This document shows, piece by piece, positions 53,631 to 62,122 of a stretch of 64,000 bases of DNA. A program made the translations under genes and the position numbers. Origin of the DNA: Marinobacter maritimus (lineage in GTDB: Bacteria; Pseudomonadota; Gammaproteobacteria; Pseudomonadales; Oleiphilaceae); contig NZ_VCGW01000002.1 of NCBI RefSeq assembly GCF_007671675.1, positions 558,001-622,000 on the forward strand, read 5' to 3'. Below the pieces are notes generated by a model, which had not been told where the DNA came from, did not search any database, and saw only the letters and a list, made by a program, of their open reading frames with translations. How positions within the stretch are numbered: the first letter of the stretch is position 1; each line of letters starts with the position of its first letter.

Positions 53631-55187
53631 CTAGGAGATGAGTTTCTGCTCCCGCGCCATGGCATAAGCCGCTTTGGGGCCAAGCCACAGTGAGGGCAAC
53701 AGAACCAGTGAAACCGGAATCGCCGTTATCACAATGAACTGCTGAAGTACGCTTATCTGGCCCGCTCCCATATACAGGAGGATGGCCGCCATGCCTGCCA
53801 TAGCCAAACCCCAGAACGCCCGTACAAAGGTGTTCGGTTCATCGTGGCCTGAGCTTACCACCGCAATGGAATAGCTCATGGAATCGCCTGTGGTTGCAAC
53901 AAATATCGTGGTCAGTACCAGAATGGCCAGTGCCATGAACGCGCCGCCCGGAAGAGCCTGGGCAACCGTGAGGGTGGCCACATCAAAGCGGAAGTTGTTC
54001 AGGGCTTCAGCAAGGTCGATCACGCCAGTCATCTGATAGTAGATGCCTGAGCCGCCCAACAGGGTGAACCAGATGGTAGTGGCAATGGGTGCCATAACGG
54101 CCACTGCGAGAATCATGTCCCGGATGCTTCTGCCACGGGAGATGCGGGCAACGAAGATCGCCATCAGCGGCGCATAACCGATAAACCAGGCAAAGAAGAA
54201 CACCGTCCACCACTGCATCCACCAGCCGGGGGCGGTTTCAGCGGTCATGGTCGCCATGTCCATAAAGGAGGACATGTACTGCCCGATACTTTGGAAGTAG
54301 GTGTTGGTGAGGAACAGAGTGGGGCCGAAGATGAAAATGATGGCGGCAACTGCCAGCGCCAGGAACACGTTCAACCGGCTCAGGAACTGGATGCCACGGT
54401 GAATGCCGGTAACCGCAGAGGTTACGTAAATAATGGCGAGAACCACCAGAATGGCCATTTGCGTGCCCAGCCCGTCGGTCAGGCCGAAGAGTTCGCTGAG
54501 CCCGAAGCTCATCTGGGTAGCCAGAAAGCCGATAGGACCAACGGTGCCCGCAACCACCGCAATAACGCAGCAGGCATCGACAACACTGCCAAGCCAGCCA
54601 CTCATTACACGCTCACCAAATACCGGGTAAAGCAGGGTTCTTGGCTGTAGTGGTTTGCCCTTTACGTAGTGGGCGTGTGCCAGCACTATGGCAGCCAACG
54701 TGCCCAGAACGGCCCATGCCAGGAAGCCCCAGTGCATGAACGATTGCGCCAGAGCATTAGAAACTGCGGCTGCAGTGCCGGGCTCTGAGGTGAAGGCCGG
54801 TGGTGTCACAACAAAATGATAAATCGGCTCGCCCGCAGCAAAAAACACGCCGCCTCCCGCAAGCAGAGTGCACATGATTATCGAGAGCCAGCGAAACGTG
54901 CTCATTTCCGGTTTGTCCAGATTGCCTATTCTGGCTTTTGCCGCAGGCGTGCAGGCCAGCCCGATCGCAATAAAAAAGGTAGCCAGTAGAAGCATCTGGA
55001 AGTAGGTGCCAAACACTTTGGCGGTCCAGGCAAAGCCGTTGCCAATAAGGTCGGCCACGGCTTTGAGATCGAACAGCGAGAAGCCGACGAACAGAACAAT
55101 GAAACCCACGCTGAGCGCCAGTACCACCGGGTCACCAAGCTGGGCGATGGAGTAGTCACCGCCTGACTTGAGGTTGTTATCCTTCAT
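53631..55187 (-). CDS. BCCT family transporter
   Basis: 518 residues with 12 predicted transmembrane helices. Family features: FFAAGEPIYHFV, LQPRTLLYPVFGERVMSGW, the SRLNVFLALAVAAIIFIFGPTLF segment and the WWMQWWTVFFFAWFIGYAPLMAIFVARISRGRSIRDMI block (helix 8 Trp cluster plus the arm after it). BCCT carriers import betaine, choline, carnitine and other quaternary amines or sulfonium compounds. Here it sits with catabolic enzymes, suggesting nutrient uptake rather than osmoprotection. No long regulatory C-terminal extension is present. Confidence 0.93.
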   Translation of the reverse strand: MKDNNLKSGGDYSIAQLGDPVVLALSVGFIVLFVGFSLFDLKAVADLIGNGFAWTAKVFGTYFQMLLLATFFIAIGLACTPAAKARIGNLDKPEMSTFRWLSIIMCTLLAGGGVFFAAGEPIYHFVVTPPAFTSEPGTAAAVSNALAQSFMHWGFLAWAVLGTLAAIVLAHAHYVKGKPLQPRTLLYPVFGERVMSGWLGSVVDACCVIAVVAGTVGPIGFLATQMSFGLSELFGLTDGLGTQMAILVVLAIIYVTSAVTGIHRGIQFLSRLNVFLALAVAAIIFIFGPTLFLTNTYFQSIGQYMSSFMDMATMTAETAPGWWMQWWTVFFFAWFIGYAPLMAIFVARISRGRSIRDMILAVAVMAPIATTIWFTLLGGSGIYYQMTGVIDLAEALNNFRFDVATLTVAQALPGGAFMALAILVLTTIFVATTGDSMSYSIAVVSSGHDEPNTFVRAFWGLAMAGMAAILLYMGAGQISVLQQFIVITAIPVSLVLLPSLWLGPKAAYAMAREQKLIS

Positions 55188-55262
55188 AACGCTTACCTAT
55201 AAGTTTGGGCCCCGTTGTTTTTCACTGTTGCCAGGCAACTTAAGTGCTGTTGCCACGTGCGC

Positions 55263-56240
55263 TCAGCTCAGTGTCCGGGTGCCGCTTTCTAGTTGATTCA
55301 GCCAGTTCAGGCCCATGATTTTCTCTACCTCTGTTTCGGAAAATCCCTTTGTCCGAAGCCCCTCAATAATTGCCGGGAAGTCGCGATTGTCCTGAAACCA
55401 CGTAAGCGGTTCAGGCCAGCCGGCATTGTTTTTGTCGCCTTCGCCGTAGTCCATTTGCTTCGACCATCGACCGTTACGCATCCACTCCAGCACAGAGCGG
55501 GGCTGACCTTGACACAAATCAGTTCCAATACCAATGTGGTCGATGCCCATAAGGTCGGCGGTATCGGCCACCATGTTGCAGAAACTCTCCAGCGTGCAGT
55601 CTGGTCCGTCTTTGAGGTGGAATGGGTAAACCGAGAACCCCAGCAGCCCGCCGTTTTCGGCTATGGCTTTTAGTACCCTGTCAGACTTGTTACGTTTCGC
55701 CGGATGAAACGAGGCGGGATTTGCGTGAGAAATAATCACCGGCCGATTCGATAGCTCTATCGCATCCAGCGTGGATCTTTCCGAGCTGTGCGACATGTCG
55801 ATGATCATGCCGACCCGGTTCATCTCTTCAATCGCCTGACGCCCGAATCGGGTGATGCCGGTGTCGTCGGATTCGTAACAGCCAGTCGCCAACAGGCTCT
55901 GGTTGTTGTAGGTCAGCTGCATGATCATCAGACCGAGCCGGCGCATCACCGCAATCATGTCGATGTCGTCTTCAATGGGTGAGCAGTTCTGCGCGCCGAA
56001 AAACACTCCCACGCGACCGCTTTCACGGGCGCGCTCAATATCTGCTGCCTCATAGACCGGCATGATCAGATCGCTGTGTTGTTCAAAGCGCCGGTTCCAG
56101 TCGCCAAAGCGTGACAGGGTTTCACGGGTGTTCTCGTGGTACACCAGCGTGGCGTGCACGGCAGATACTCCACCGGAACGCATCTGCTCAAAAATCTCAC
56201 GGGACCAGTTGGAATACTGAAGTCCATCAATAGTCAGCAT
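55263..56240 (-). CDS. Membrane dipeptidase family (renal dipeptidase-like) enzyme
   Basis: 325 residues. An amidohydrolase-fold metalloenzyme: INxT-like metal-site segment near the start (TIDGLQYSNWSRE), FFGAQNCSPIEDD, EEMNRVGMIIDMSHSSERSTLDAI and VIISHANPASFHPAKRNKSDRVLKAI carry the zinc-ligand His positions, and IGIGTDLCQGQ the Asp. It is close in layout to Pseudomonas PA5396, which lies among glycine-betaine catabolism genes (recalled). Whether it cuts a dipeptide or another amide is unknown. ATG 56240 has a GAGGGCGAG Shine-Dalgarno; it is 16 bases after the ALDH stop. Confidence 0.88.
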   Translation of the reverse strand: MLTIDGLQYSNWSREIFEQMRSGGVSAVHATLVYHENTRETLSRFGDWNRRFEQHSDLIMPVYEAADIERARESGRVGVFFGAQNCSPIEDDIDMIAVMRRLGLMIMQLTYNNQSLLATGCYESDDTGITRFGRQAIEEMNRVGMIIDMSHSSERSTLDAIELSNRPVIISHANPASFHPAKRNKSDRVLKAIAENGGLLGFSVYPFHLKDGPDCTLESFCNMVADTADLMGIDHIGIGTDLCQGQPRSVLEWMRNGRWSKQMDYGEGDKNNAGWPEPLTWFQDNRDFPAIIEGLRTKGFSETEVEKIMGLNWLNQLESGTRTLS

Positions 56241-56256
56241 GGAGCTCGCCCTCACA

Positions 56257-57696
56257 TCAGGCCCGCACGTAGCAGGTTTTAACAACAGTGTAGAACTCGC
56301 GGGCGTACTGGCCCTGTTCGCGGGGGCCAAAGCTGGAGTTTTTACGGCCGCCGAAAGGTACGTGGTAATCGGTGCCAGCAGTGGGCAGGTTTACCATCAC
56401 GCAACCGGTTTGAGCCCGCGCTTTGAAATCGGAGGCGAGCTTGAGGGAGTTGGTGATAATCCCCGCTGTAAGCCCGTACTGAGTATCGTTAAGCGTGGCC
56501 AGTGCGGTTTCGTAATCGGCAACCCGGATCACGCAGGCAATAGGGCCGAACACTTCGTCACGGTTTATTGCCATCTCGTTCGTGGTGCCAGTGAATAAGG
56601 CCGGCGCCATGTAATACCCATCAGTTGTGGTTTCAACGCGCGAGCCGCCGAAGGCAAGGGTGGCGCCATCGGCTTTGGCGCGCTCAATCCACGCCAGGTT
56701 GGAATCCAGTTGGCGTTTGTCGGCAATGGGGCCGATCTGTACGCCGGCCTCAAGCGCGTGGCCAACTTTGGCCTGCTCAAGTCTGGCTTTCAGTTTTGCA
56801 ACGAACTCATCATGAACGGCATCGGTCACGATCAGACGAGAGGATGCGGTGCACTTCTGCCCGCTACCGGAATAGGCACCGTTAAACGCGGCTTCTACGG
56901 CAAGATCAAGGTCGGCATCGTCGAGCACGATCAGGGCATTCTTCGAGCCCATTTCAAGCTGGCATTTCACCAGATTGCCCACGGTGGCCGAAGCGACCCT
57001 GCGACCCACTTCAAGAGAGCCGGTAAAGGTAATGGCCTGCACATGCGGGCTGTTGATCAGGGTTTCGCCGGTTTCACCACCAGAGCCCATCACCAGGTTG
57101 AAGGTGCCTGCGGGCAAATCCTGCTTGCTGATGATCTCGGCCAGTGCCCATGCGCTGGCGGGTACAAGGTTGGCCGGCTTGAATACCACTGCGTTGCCAA
57201 ACGCCAGCGCCGGTGCAATCTTCCAGACGGCTGTGGCCATGGGGAAATTCCAGGGGCTGATCACGCCTACGACACCCAGCGGTTCACGCCGTATATCGAT
57301 TTCCACGCCCGGTCGAACCGAATCTGCACGCTCGTCAATCTGGCGCAGCACTTCTGCCGCGTAATAATGGAAAAACTGACCGGAACGGTAGACTTCACCT
57401 TTGCCTTCCGCCAAAGGCTTGCCTTCTTCGCGGGACAGCAGTTCACCCAGCTCCTCCTGACGCGCAATCAGCTGGTCGCCAATCGCCATCAGAATCTTGT
57501 AGCGTTGCTCAAGGCCGCTTTTGCTCCACTGTGCAAAACCCTTTTGTGCTGCGCTGATGGCTTCGTTGGTTTGCTGGGCGCTGGCCTGATCGAACTCACC
57601 AATAACATCGCTGAGGTCTGACGGATTAACGTTAGTGATGCTGGTGTCGCCGGTTACCCATTGGCCATTGATATAAAGCGGGTGAGAATTGGTCAT
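56257..57696 (-). CDS. Aldehyde dehydrogenase, 2-oxoglutarate-semialdehyde dehydrogenase-like
   Basis: 479 residues. NAD(P) motif FTGSLEVGRRVA, catalytic Glu in CQLEMGSKNALI, catalytic Cys in SGSGQKCTASSR. The C-terminal VNLPTAGTDYHVPFGGRKNSSFGPREQG resembles the semialdehyde dehydrogenases of the hydroxyproline, arabinose and glucarate routes, which form 2-oxoglutarate. Exact substrate cannot be read from sequence. First gene of the minus-strand operon and divergent from the LysR gene. Confidence 0.9.
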   Translation of the reverse strand: MTNSHPLYINGQWVTGDTSITNVNPSDLSDVIGEFDQASAQQTNEAISAAQKGFAQWSKSGLEQRYKILMAIGDQLIARQEELGELLSREEGKPLAEGKGEVYRSGQFFHYYAAEVLRQIDERADSVRPGVEIDIRREPLGVVGVISPWNFPMATAVWKIAPALAFGNAVVFKPANLVPASAWALAEIISKQDLPAGTFNLVMGSGGETGETLINSPHVQAITFTGSLEVGRRVASATVGNLVKCQLEMGSKNALIVLDDADLDLAVEAAFNGAYSGSGQKCTASSRLIVTDAVHDEFVAKLKARLEQAKVGHALEAGVQIGPIADKRQLDSNLAWIERAKADGATLAFGGSRVETTTDGYYMAPALFTGTTNEMAINRDEVFGPIACVIRVADYETALATLNDTQYGLTAGIITNSLKLASDFKARAQTGCVMVNLPTAGTDYHVPFGGRKNSSFGPREQGQYAREFYTVVKTCYVRA

Positions 57697-57758
57697 GAAT
57701 GTCTCCTTATTACGATGCCCTCATGGTAACGAAGGTGGCATAATAAGAATAATCAATA

Positions 57759-57787
57759 ATAAAGATTAAACGATAAGCTATCTTTAT
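57759..57787. promoter_or_regulatory. Inverted repeat, likely LysR-regulator operator
   Basis: ATAAAGAT (57759-57766) and ATCTTTAT (57780-57787) form a perfect 8-bp inverted repeat with a 13-base spacer in the AT-rich region between the ALDH gene and the LysR gene. The layout fits LysR-type binding sites that control divergent promoters. Confidence 0.6.
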
Positions 57788-57801
57788 CATCTGGAGGCGT
57801 C

Positions 57802-58683
57802 GTGTCAGACCTGAAAATCCAGCAGTTGCGGTACGTCATCACAGTTGTCGAGGAAGGCAGTTTCCACGGCGCAGCCAGACGACTGCACAGAACGCAGCCA
57901 GCACTTTCCATGGCAGTGCGTGAACTGGAGCAGCGCTTGGGGCAGAACCTCTTTGAGCGGGGTTCAAAAACCAGGCTCACGCCTTTTGGCGAATACTGCA
58001 TGCCCCGGTTTCGTGATCTGGTTGGCGTACACGACCGGATGGTGAAGGATGTGGTTAATCAGGCAGAGGGCACCCAGGGGCATATACACATAGCCACGGT
58101 GCCCTCAGTTGCCAGCCGAATCATGCCGGCTTTGCTGGCAGAGTTCATTGGCCGCTACCCGGATATAAAAATCAGCCTGCACGATGAAAACGCTTACTAC
58201 GTATGCCAGATGGTGGCCCATGGAGAGGTTGATCTTGGTGTTACCAGCCTTTGGCAGCGCGAGGAAGATCTGGAGTATACCCATTTGTTCGAGGACAAAA
58301 TCGGCGTTGTGTGCCGCCAGGATCATCCTCTAGCGGCCCTTGAAACGTTGGGCTGGCAGAGTCTGCAGGGCGAAAAACTGATACGCAACGGCACCTCCAG
58401 GCTGCTGATGAGCACTGCCGCTGCTGAACTGGTCGAAAACAGTGCCTTCTACATATCCAACATGATTTCATTGATCGCAATGCTGGAAGCCGGCGCCGGA
58501 ATTACAACCCTGCCAAGGCTGGCCTTTCCCGAATACAACGCCAATCTGCGCTTTATTCCACTACACGATCCAGAGGTAGTGCGCCGGATAGGTTTGGTGA
58601 AAGCAGCCAACAGAACGCTCGCGCCAGCGGCGCAGGCGATGCAGGCGTTTTTGCTTGAGAAGTTGCAGCAGGGCGCTGACTGA
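57802..58683 (+). CDS. LysR family transcriptional regulator
   Basis: 293 residues from GTG 57802 with a GGAGG Shine-Dalgarno. An N-terminal winged helix-turn-helix (LRYVITVVEEGSFHGAARRLHRTQPALSMAVRELEQRLGQNLFER, ~8-52) is followed by a periplasmic-binding-like effector domain (~92-290). Being divergent from the ALDH-dipeptidase-BCCT operon, it is its likely activator, responding to a pathway metabolite. Confidence 0.95.
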   Translation: MSDLKIQQLRYVITVVEEGSFHGAARRLHRTQPALSMAVRELEQRLGQNLFERGSKTRLTPFGEYCMPRFRDLVGVHDRMVKDVVNQAEGTQGHIHIATVPSVASRIMPALLAEFIGRYPDIKISLHDENAYYVCQMVAHGEVDLGVTSLWQREEDLEYTHLFEDKIGVVCRQDHPLAALETLGWQSLQGEKLIRNGTSRLLMSTAAAELVENSAFYISNMISLIAMLEAGAGITTLPRLAFPEYNANLRFIPLHDPEVVRRIGLVKAANRTLAPAAQAMQAFLLEKLQQGAD

Positions 58684-58700
58684 CTTCGCCTGCGGGGCGC

Positions 58701-59357
58701 TTACAACTCGCAGTTGGTACCGTCCCAGGATTTAAAGCAACCGGTCTCGGATAATCTGAGCTCATCGATCTGTTTCCGCAGCCCTGGTATGGCCTCTTCG
58801 AGGGTCAGCTCCGCTGAGTCGCCTCCCATGTCTGTGGCCACCCATCCCGGATGATAGATGCCGACCGCTATGCCTTCACTTTCAAGACTCACTGCCAGGT
58901 TCCGCCCCAGGTTAATGGCTGCTGCTTTGGATGCGCGGTACATTAGCCGGTCACCGACCGGTGAGTTCTGTGATCCCATCTGGCTGGCAATGATGGCGAT
59001 TTTCGCGACCCCGCTGGCGTCTTGGCTGGCCCGTAGGTTTGGCAGCATCGCCTGAACCATCAGGAAGACACCGGTTACATTAACGGCAAAAGATTGCGCC
59101 CAGTCTTCCGGTGCGTACCCCGTTTCCAGATCGTCGGATTTATCCAGAGAAACGCCGGCATTGCAGACCAGAGTGGAGATTGGGCGCCCATCCAGACGCT
59201 GTGCAAATTGCTTGATGCTGGCGGGATCGGCGACATCGAGCGGCTCCATGCCCGGGGAGTTTCGGGCCGTTTGTATGACCTTTTTTCCTGCCTTTTGCCA
59301 CTCCACTGCTAAGGCGCTGCCTATGCCACGGTTGGCGCCTGTAATGAGTATCGACAT
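58701..59357 (-). CDS. Short-chain dehydrogenase/reductase
   Basis: 218 residues. NAD(P) motif ITGANRGIGSALAVEW (~5), CNAGVS (~66-71) and the catalytic YRASK (Tyr/Lys ~133-137) define a classical SDR. IASQMGS supplies the Ser. The substrate is unknown. It converges with the LysR gene and lies just past the tmRNA terminator. Confidence 0.9.
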   Translation of the reverse strand: MSILITGANRGIGSALAVEWQKAGKKVIQTARNSPGMEPLDVADPASIKQFAQRLDGRPISTLVCNAGVSLDKSDDLETGYAPEDWAQSFAVNVTGVFLMVQAMLPNLRASQDASGVAKIAIIASQMGSQNSPVGDRLMYRASKAAAINLGRNLAVSLESEGIAVGIYHPGWVATDMGGDSAELTLEEAIPGLRKQIDELRLSETGCFKSWDGTNCEL

Positions 59358-59424
59358 TTGAGAATCTCCTTGGCCCTATAGAGCCTAATGAAAGCGCAGC
59401 TTTAGGATACTATTTCAGGCATTA

Positions 59425-59450
59425 AAAAAGCCGCCCGAGGGCGGCTTTTT
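59425..59450 (-). terminator. Rho-independent terminator of tmRNA
   Basis: A GCCGCC/GGCGGC stem with a CGAG loop, flanked by A and T runs so that it works on either strand, starts seven bases after the tmRNA CCA end. Confidence 0.93.
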
Positions 59451-59456
59451 GTCGTT

Positions 59457-59819
59457 TGGTGGAGACGGCGGGAATTGAACCCGCGTCCGCCAGCACTGTG
59501 CCTTGAGATCTACATGCTTGTGTCCTTCTATTGATTTAACCTCTTGCGACCCGAAGGCCAGGGTGCAAAAGGCGAGTTCTTTAAATCTTAGCCGTTAGAC
59601 AGTGAACTCTGTATAACGGAGCATCCCGTAAGCGATGACGTCCTGAGATGTAGCTCTGGGCTACGGGCGACCCAGTCAGGACGACTAGCAGCTTACGCTG
59701 CTAGTGAGTAGTTTTCGTCGTTTGCGACTATTGCGTTGCAGCTTTGGATTAACGAGATTGGCTGCCATCTCGACATGCACCCAAGGGTTCGCCACCAGCG
59801 TCGAAGCCATGTCGTCCCC
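59457..59819 (-). ncRNA. ssrA: Transfer-messenger RNA
   Basis: About 363 bases on the minus strand. The 5' GGGGAC pairs with 3' GTCTCC, including the G3-U pair that marks alanine charging, and the 3' end is the encoded ACCA after a T-arm GGTTCAATTCCC. The resume codon begins the tag ANDENYSLAA, followed by TAA. It differs from E. coli ANDENYALAA by one residue. With SmpB (61465) it rescues stalled ribosomes and marks products for proteolysis. Confidence 0.97.
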
Positions 59820-59827
59820 TTACTCAC

Positions 59828-59857
59828 AGTATATGTGGGCGCCTCGCTTAACTTCAA
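59828..59857 (-). promoter_or_regulatory. tmRNA promoter
   Basis: Minus strand: TTGAAG (59857-59852), an 18-base spacer and TATACT (59833-59828), with the RNA 5' end eight bases further on. Good match to a sigma-70 promoter. Confidence 0.75.
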
Positions 59858-59906
59858 GGCTTCTTTGTTGCTGTTTCTCAAAGGCAAGCATGCAAGGCTC
59901 AGTATT

Positions 59907-61325
59907 TCAGCTTGCCTGGCGCTTTATATTCTCGTGCCGGCCCGCTAATGCCGCATGGCGTAAGGCTTCGAAGCTTTCGCGGAAGTAGCCCATCACGGCA
60001 TTCGGGTCTGCGTGAATGGCTTTGTCTACCGTAATGCCGAATTGCACGGTGCCAGCGTAGCTGAAAATGCTCATGCCAATACCGATATTGCCACTTTGTG
60101 GAACCCAGAACATGGGTTGTATCAGTTTGCTGCCGGCCAGATATACCGGCTCCTTGGGCCCGGGCACGTTGGTGAGTACTGCTGAGGCTTTGTTGCTCAG
60201 TAAATCCAGCGCTCTCCGTTCCAGAATATCCGGGCCCCGCCCAAACAGGTCGAGCAGGCTGTAGGTAACCTGAGCCTGATAGGACTGTTTGAGGCGGGTC
60301 ATGTTTTCCTGAACCTGTCGGAAGCACATTACCGGGTCAGCGATTTCCACGGGCAGGCATACCAGAACCAGGCCAAACTGGTTTCCCAGGGTTTCGATGG
60401 GTTGGTTGAGCGGCCGAAGGTTGAAGGGCACCGCGACGCGGATACCACACTCCGGAATAACTTCCTTGCTCGCTTTGAAGTGCCTGTGCAGCGCACCCGT
60501 CGCCGCGCAGAGCAGTGCGTCGTTGATGGTACCGCCCAGCGCTTTCGCGCAGGCTTTTACTTCCGCCAGGTCCAGCGGTTCCGCCCAGGCAACTTGTTTG
60601 CGCCCTGAGAGCGGGCTTTTCAGGCAGGTTTTCGGCTCGAAAGGTGAGAGCCCCAGTTTGAGCAGGTCCGCAGCAACGCCGCTGGCAGTGCTAATCAGCT
60701 TCAAAGGGTAGTTGGGTTCTTCACGCACGGATTGAATAAACAGCCTGGCCTGGTGCGTTGCAGTCTCAGTAGTATCCAGAGCGCGGTGCAAAAACTTGCT
60801 GATGGTTGAGGATTTGTTTTGCTGCCGAGGCCGGGGCGGAAGCGTAGTTTGCTTGCGGGGCTCCGGCGTCTTGTCGGTCAGGGAGAGAAGTACTCGCACC
60901 AGCGAAATACCATCGGCAATGCAGTGATGGATGCGGATCAGAAGTGCACAGCCGCCATCGTAGTTATCAATATAGTGAACTTGCCAAAGGGGGTGTCGCA
61001 GATCCAGAGATGTGCTGTTGAAATCGCTCGTCAAGGCCTGAAGCTCTGCTTGACCGGCTTTTCCCGGAAGTGCAATCCGGTGCAGGTGGTTGTCGATATT
61101 GAAGAGAGGGTCGTCTTGCCAGTAAACCTTGTCACCTTCATCGACAACCCTCTGGCGGAACCTTTGAAAGCGAAGGAAACGATCATTAAGGAGGTGTCTC
61201 AGCCGGTTGAGGGCAATGGGTTTGTCAAATACCAGAACCGTTGAGATCATCATCGGATTGCTTGGGGTGTCCATACGCAACCACGAGCGATCAACAGCCG
61301 CCATCGGAATCCGCTTGGGTGACAT
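59907..61325 (-). CDS. Wax ester synthase/diacylglycerol acyltransferase (WS/DGAT), copy 2
   Basis: 472 residues. The catalytic motif is HHCIADG (~131-137); the N-terminal LRMDTPSNPMMISTVLVFDKPI and C-terminal NVPGPKEPVYLAGSKLIQPMFWVPQSGNIGIGMSIFSYAG blocks match the family. It is as diverged from copy 1 as Marinobacter WS1 and WS2 paralogues are. The start codon could be 61325 or the inner ATG at 61304 (MAAVDRSWL). Its gene starts upstream of the tmRNA promoter on the same strand. Confidence 0.93.
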   Translation of the reverse strand: MSPKRIPMAAVDRSWLRMDTPSNPMMISTVLVFDKPIALNRLRHLLNDRFLRFQRFRQRVVDEGDKVYWQDDPLFNIDNHLHRIALPGKAGQAELQALTSDFNSTSLDLRHPLWQVHYIDNYDGGCALLIRIHHCIADGISLVRVLLSLTDKTPEPRKQTTLPPRPRQQNKSSTISKFLHRALDTTETATHQARLFIQSVREEPNYPLKLISTASGVAADLLKLGLSPFEPKTCLKSPLSGRKQVAWAEPLDLAEVKACAKALGGTINDALLCAATGALHRHFKASKEVIPECGIRVAVPFNLRPLNQPIETLGNQFGLVLVCLPVEIADPVMCFRQVQENMTRLKQSYQAQVTYSLLDLFGRGPDILERRALDLLSNKASAVLTNVPGPKEPVYLAGSKLIQPMFWVPQSGNIGIGMSIFSYAGTVQFGITVDKAIHADPNAVMGYFRESFEALRHAALAGRHENIKRQAS

Positions 61326-61464
61326 AACCCCTCCCTCTGAGGTGTGCCGTAACCCGGCAGTATAAGCAGGGTAGAAAACGGCGCATAGAGGAAGAGTATG
61401 CTACACAAGGTGAAGTTCGCCCATGACTCGGGTCAGAAAAATTGCCGCTTGTAATGGCTACCGG

Positions 61465-61944
61465 TCAGGCATTTCCTTCACGCAGGATGCGCTGCTTTTG
61501 GCGGTCCCAGTCGCGTTCTTTCTCCGTAGCGCGCTTGTCGAACAGCTTCTTGCCTTTCACCAGGGCGATTTCGCACTTCACTTTGTTCTTTTTCCAGTAC
61601 AACGCCAGAGGTACACAGGTTTGTCCGGCCTGACTCGTTTCCCCGATCAGCTTTGCCAGCTCTTTGGCGTGCAGCAGCAGTTTGCGGGTTCGGGTGGGGT
61701 CAGCAATAACGTGGGTGGACGCCGTGGTAAGTGGCTCAAAGTGCCCGCCCAGCAGGAACGCCTCGCCGCCTTTCAGCAGAACATAGGCGTCGGTGATCTG
61801 TGCTTTGCCAGCTCGCAGTGATTTCACTTCCCAGCCGAGCAAAACCATCCCCGCTTCAAAGCGTTCTTCTATATGGTATTCGTGCTTCGCCTTCTTGTTA
61901 AGGGCGATGGTACCGCTTGGCGTACCGGCTTTTTTCTTGCTCAT
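61465..61944 (-). CDS. smpB: SsrA-binding protein SmpB
   Basis: 159 residues, the family's usual size. SmpB delivers tmRNA to stalled ribosomes. Conserved parts: [41 protein letters not shown], and the basic C-terminal tail ([19 protein letters not shown]) that enters the mRNA channel. It lies near the tmRNA gene and ratA. Confidence 0.97.
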   Translation of the reverse strand: MSKKKAGTPSGTIALNKKAKHEYHIEERFEAGMVLLGWEVKSLRAGKAQITDAYVLLKGGEAFLLGGHFEPLTTASTHVIADPTRTRKLLLHAKELAKLIGETSQAGQTCVPLALYWKKNKVKCEIALVKGKKLFDKRATEKERDWDRQKQRILREGNA

Positions 61945-61977
61945 GAATCAGTTATCCGGGTTCGGACGAGTGAACGG

Positions 61978-61998
61978 GCCGACCAGACTCAGGTCGGC
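61978..61998. promoter_or_regulatory. Short hairpin upstream of smpB
   Basis: GCCGACC (61978-61984) pairs with GGTCGGC (61992-61998) around a seven-base loop, 34 bases before the smpB ATG. It may be part of the smpB 5' leader. No clear T run. Confidence 0.35.
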
Positions 61999-62122
61999 AA
62001 AACGCGCATTGTAGCCCAGGAGTGCCAGATTGGTCACGAAATGGCCGCCGAAGGCGTTGCAGGTTCGTATGTAATCGAGTCCTTCGGCTACACTATCTGA
62101 CCAGACTCTTTCAGGGGCGCAA

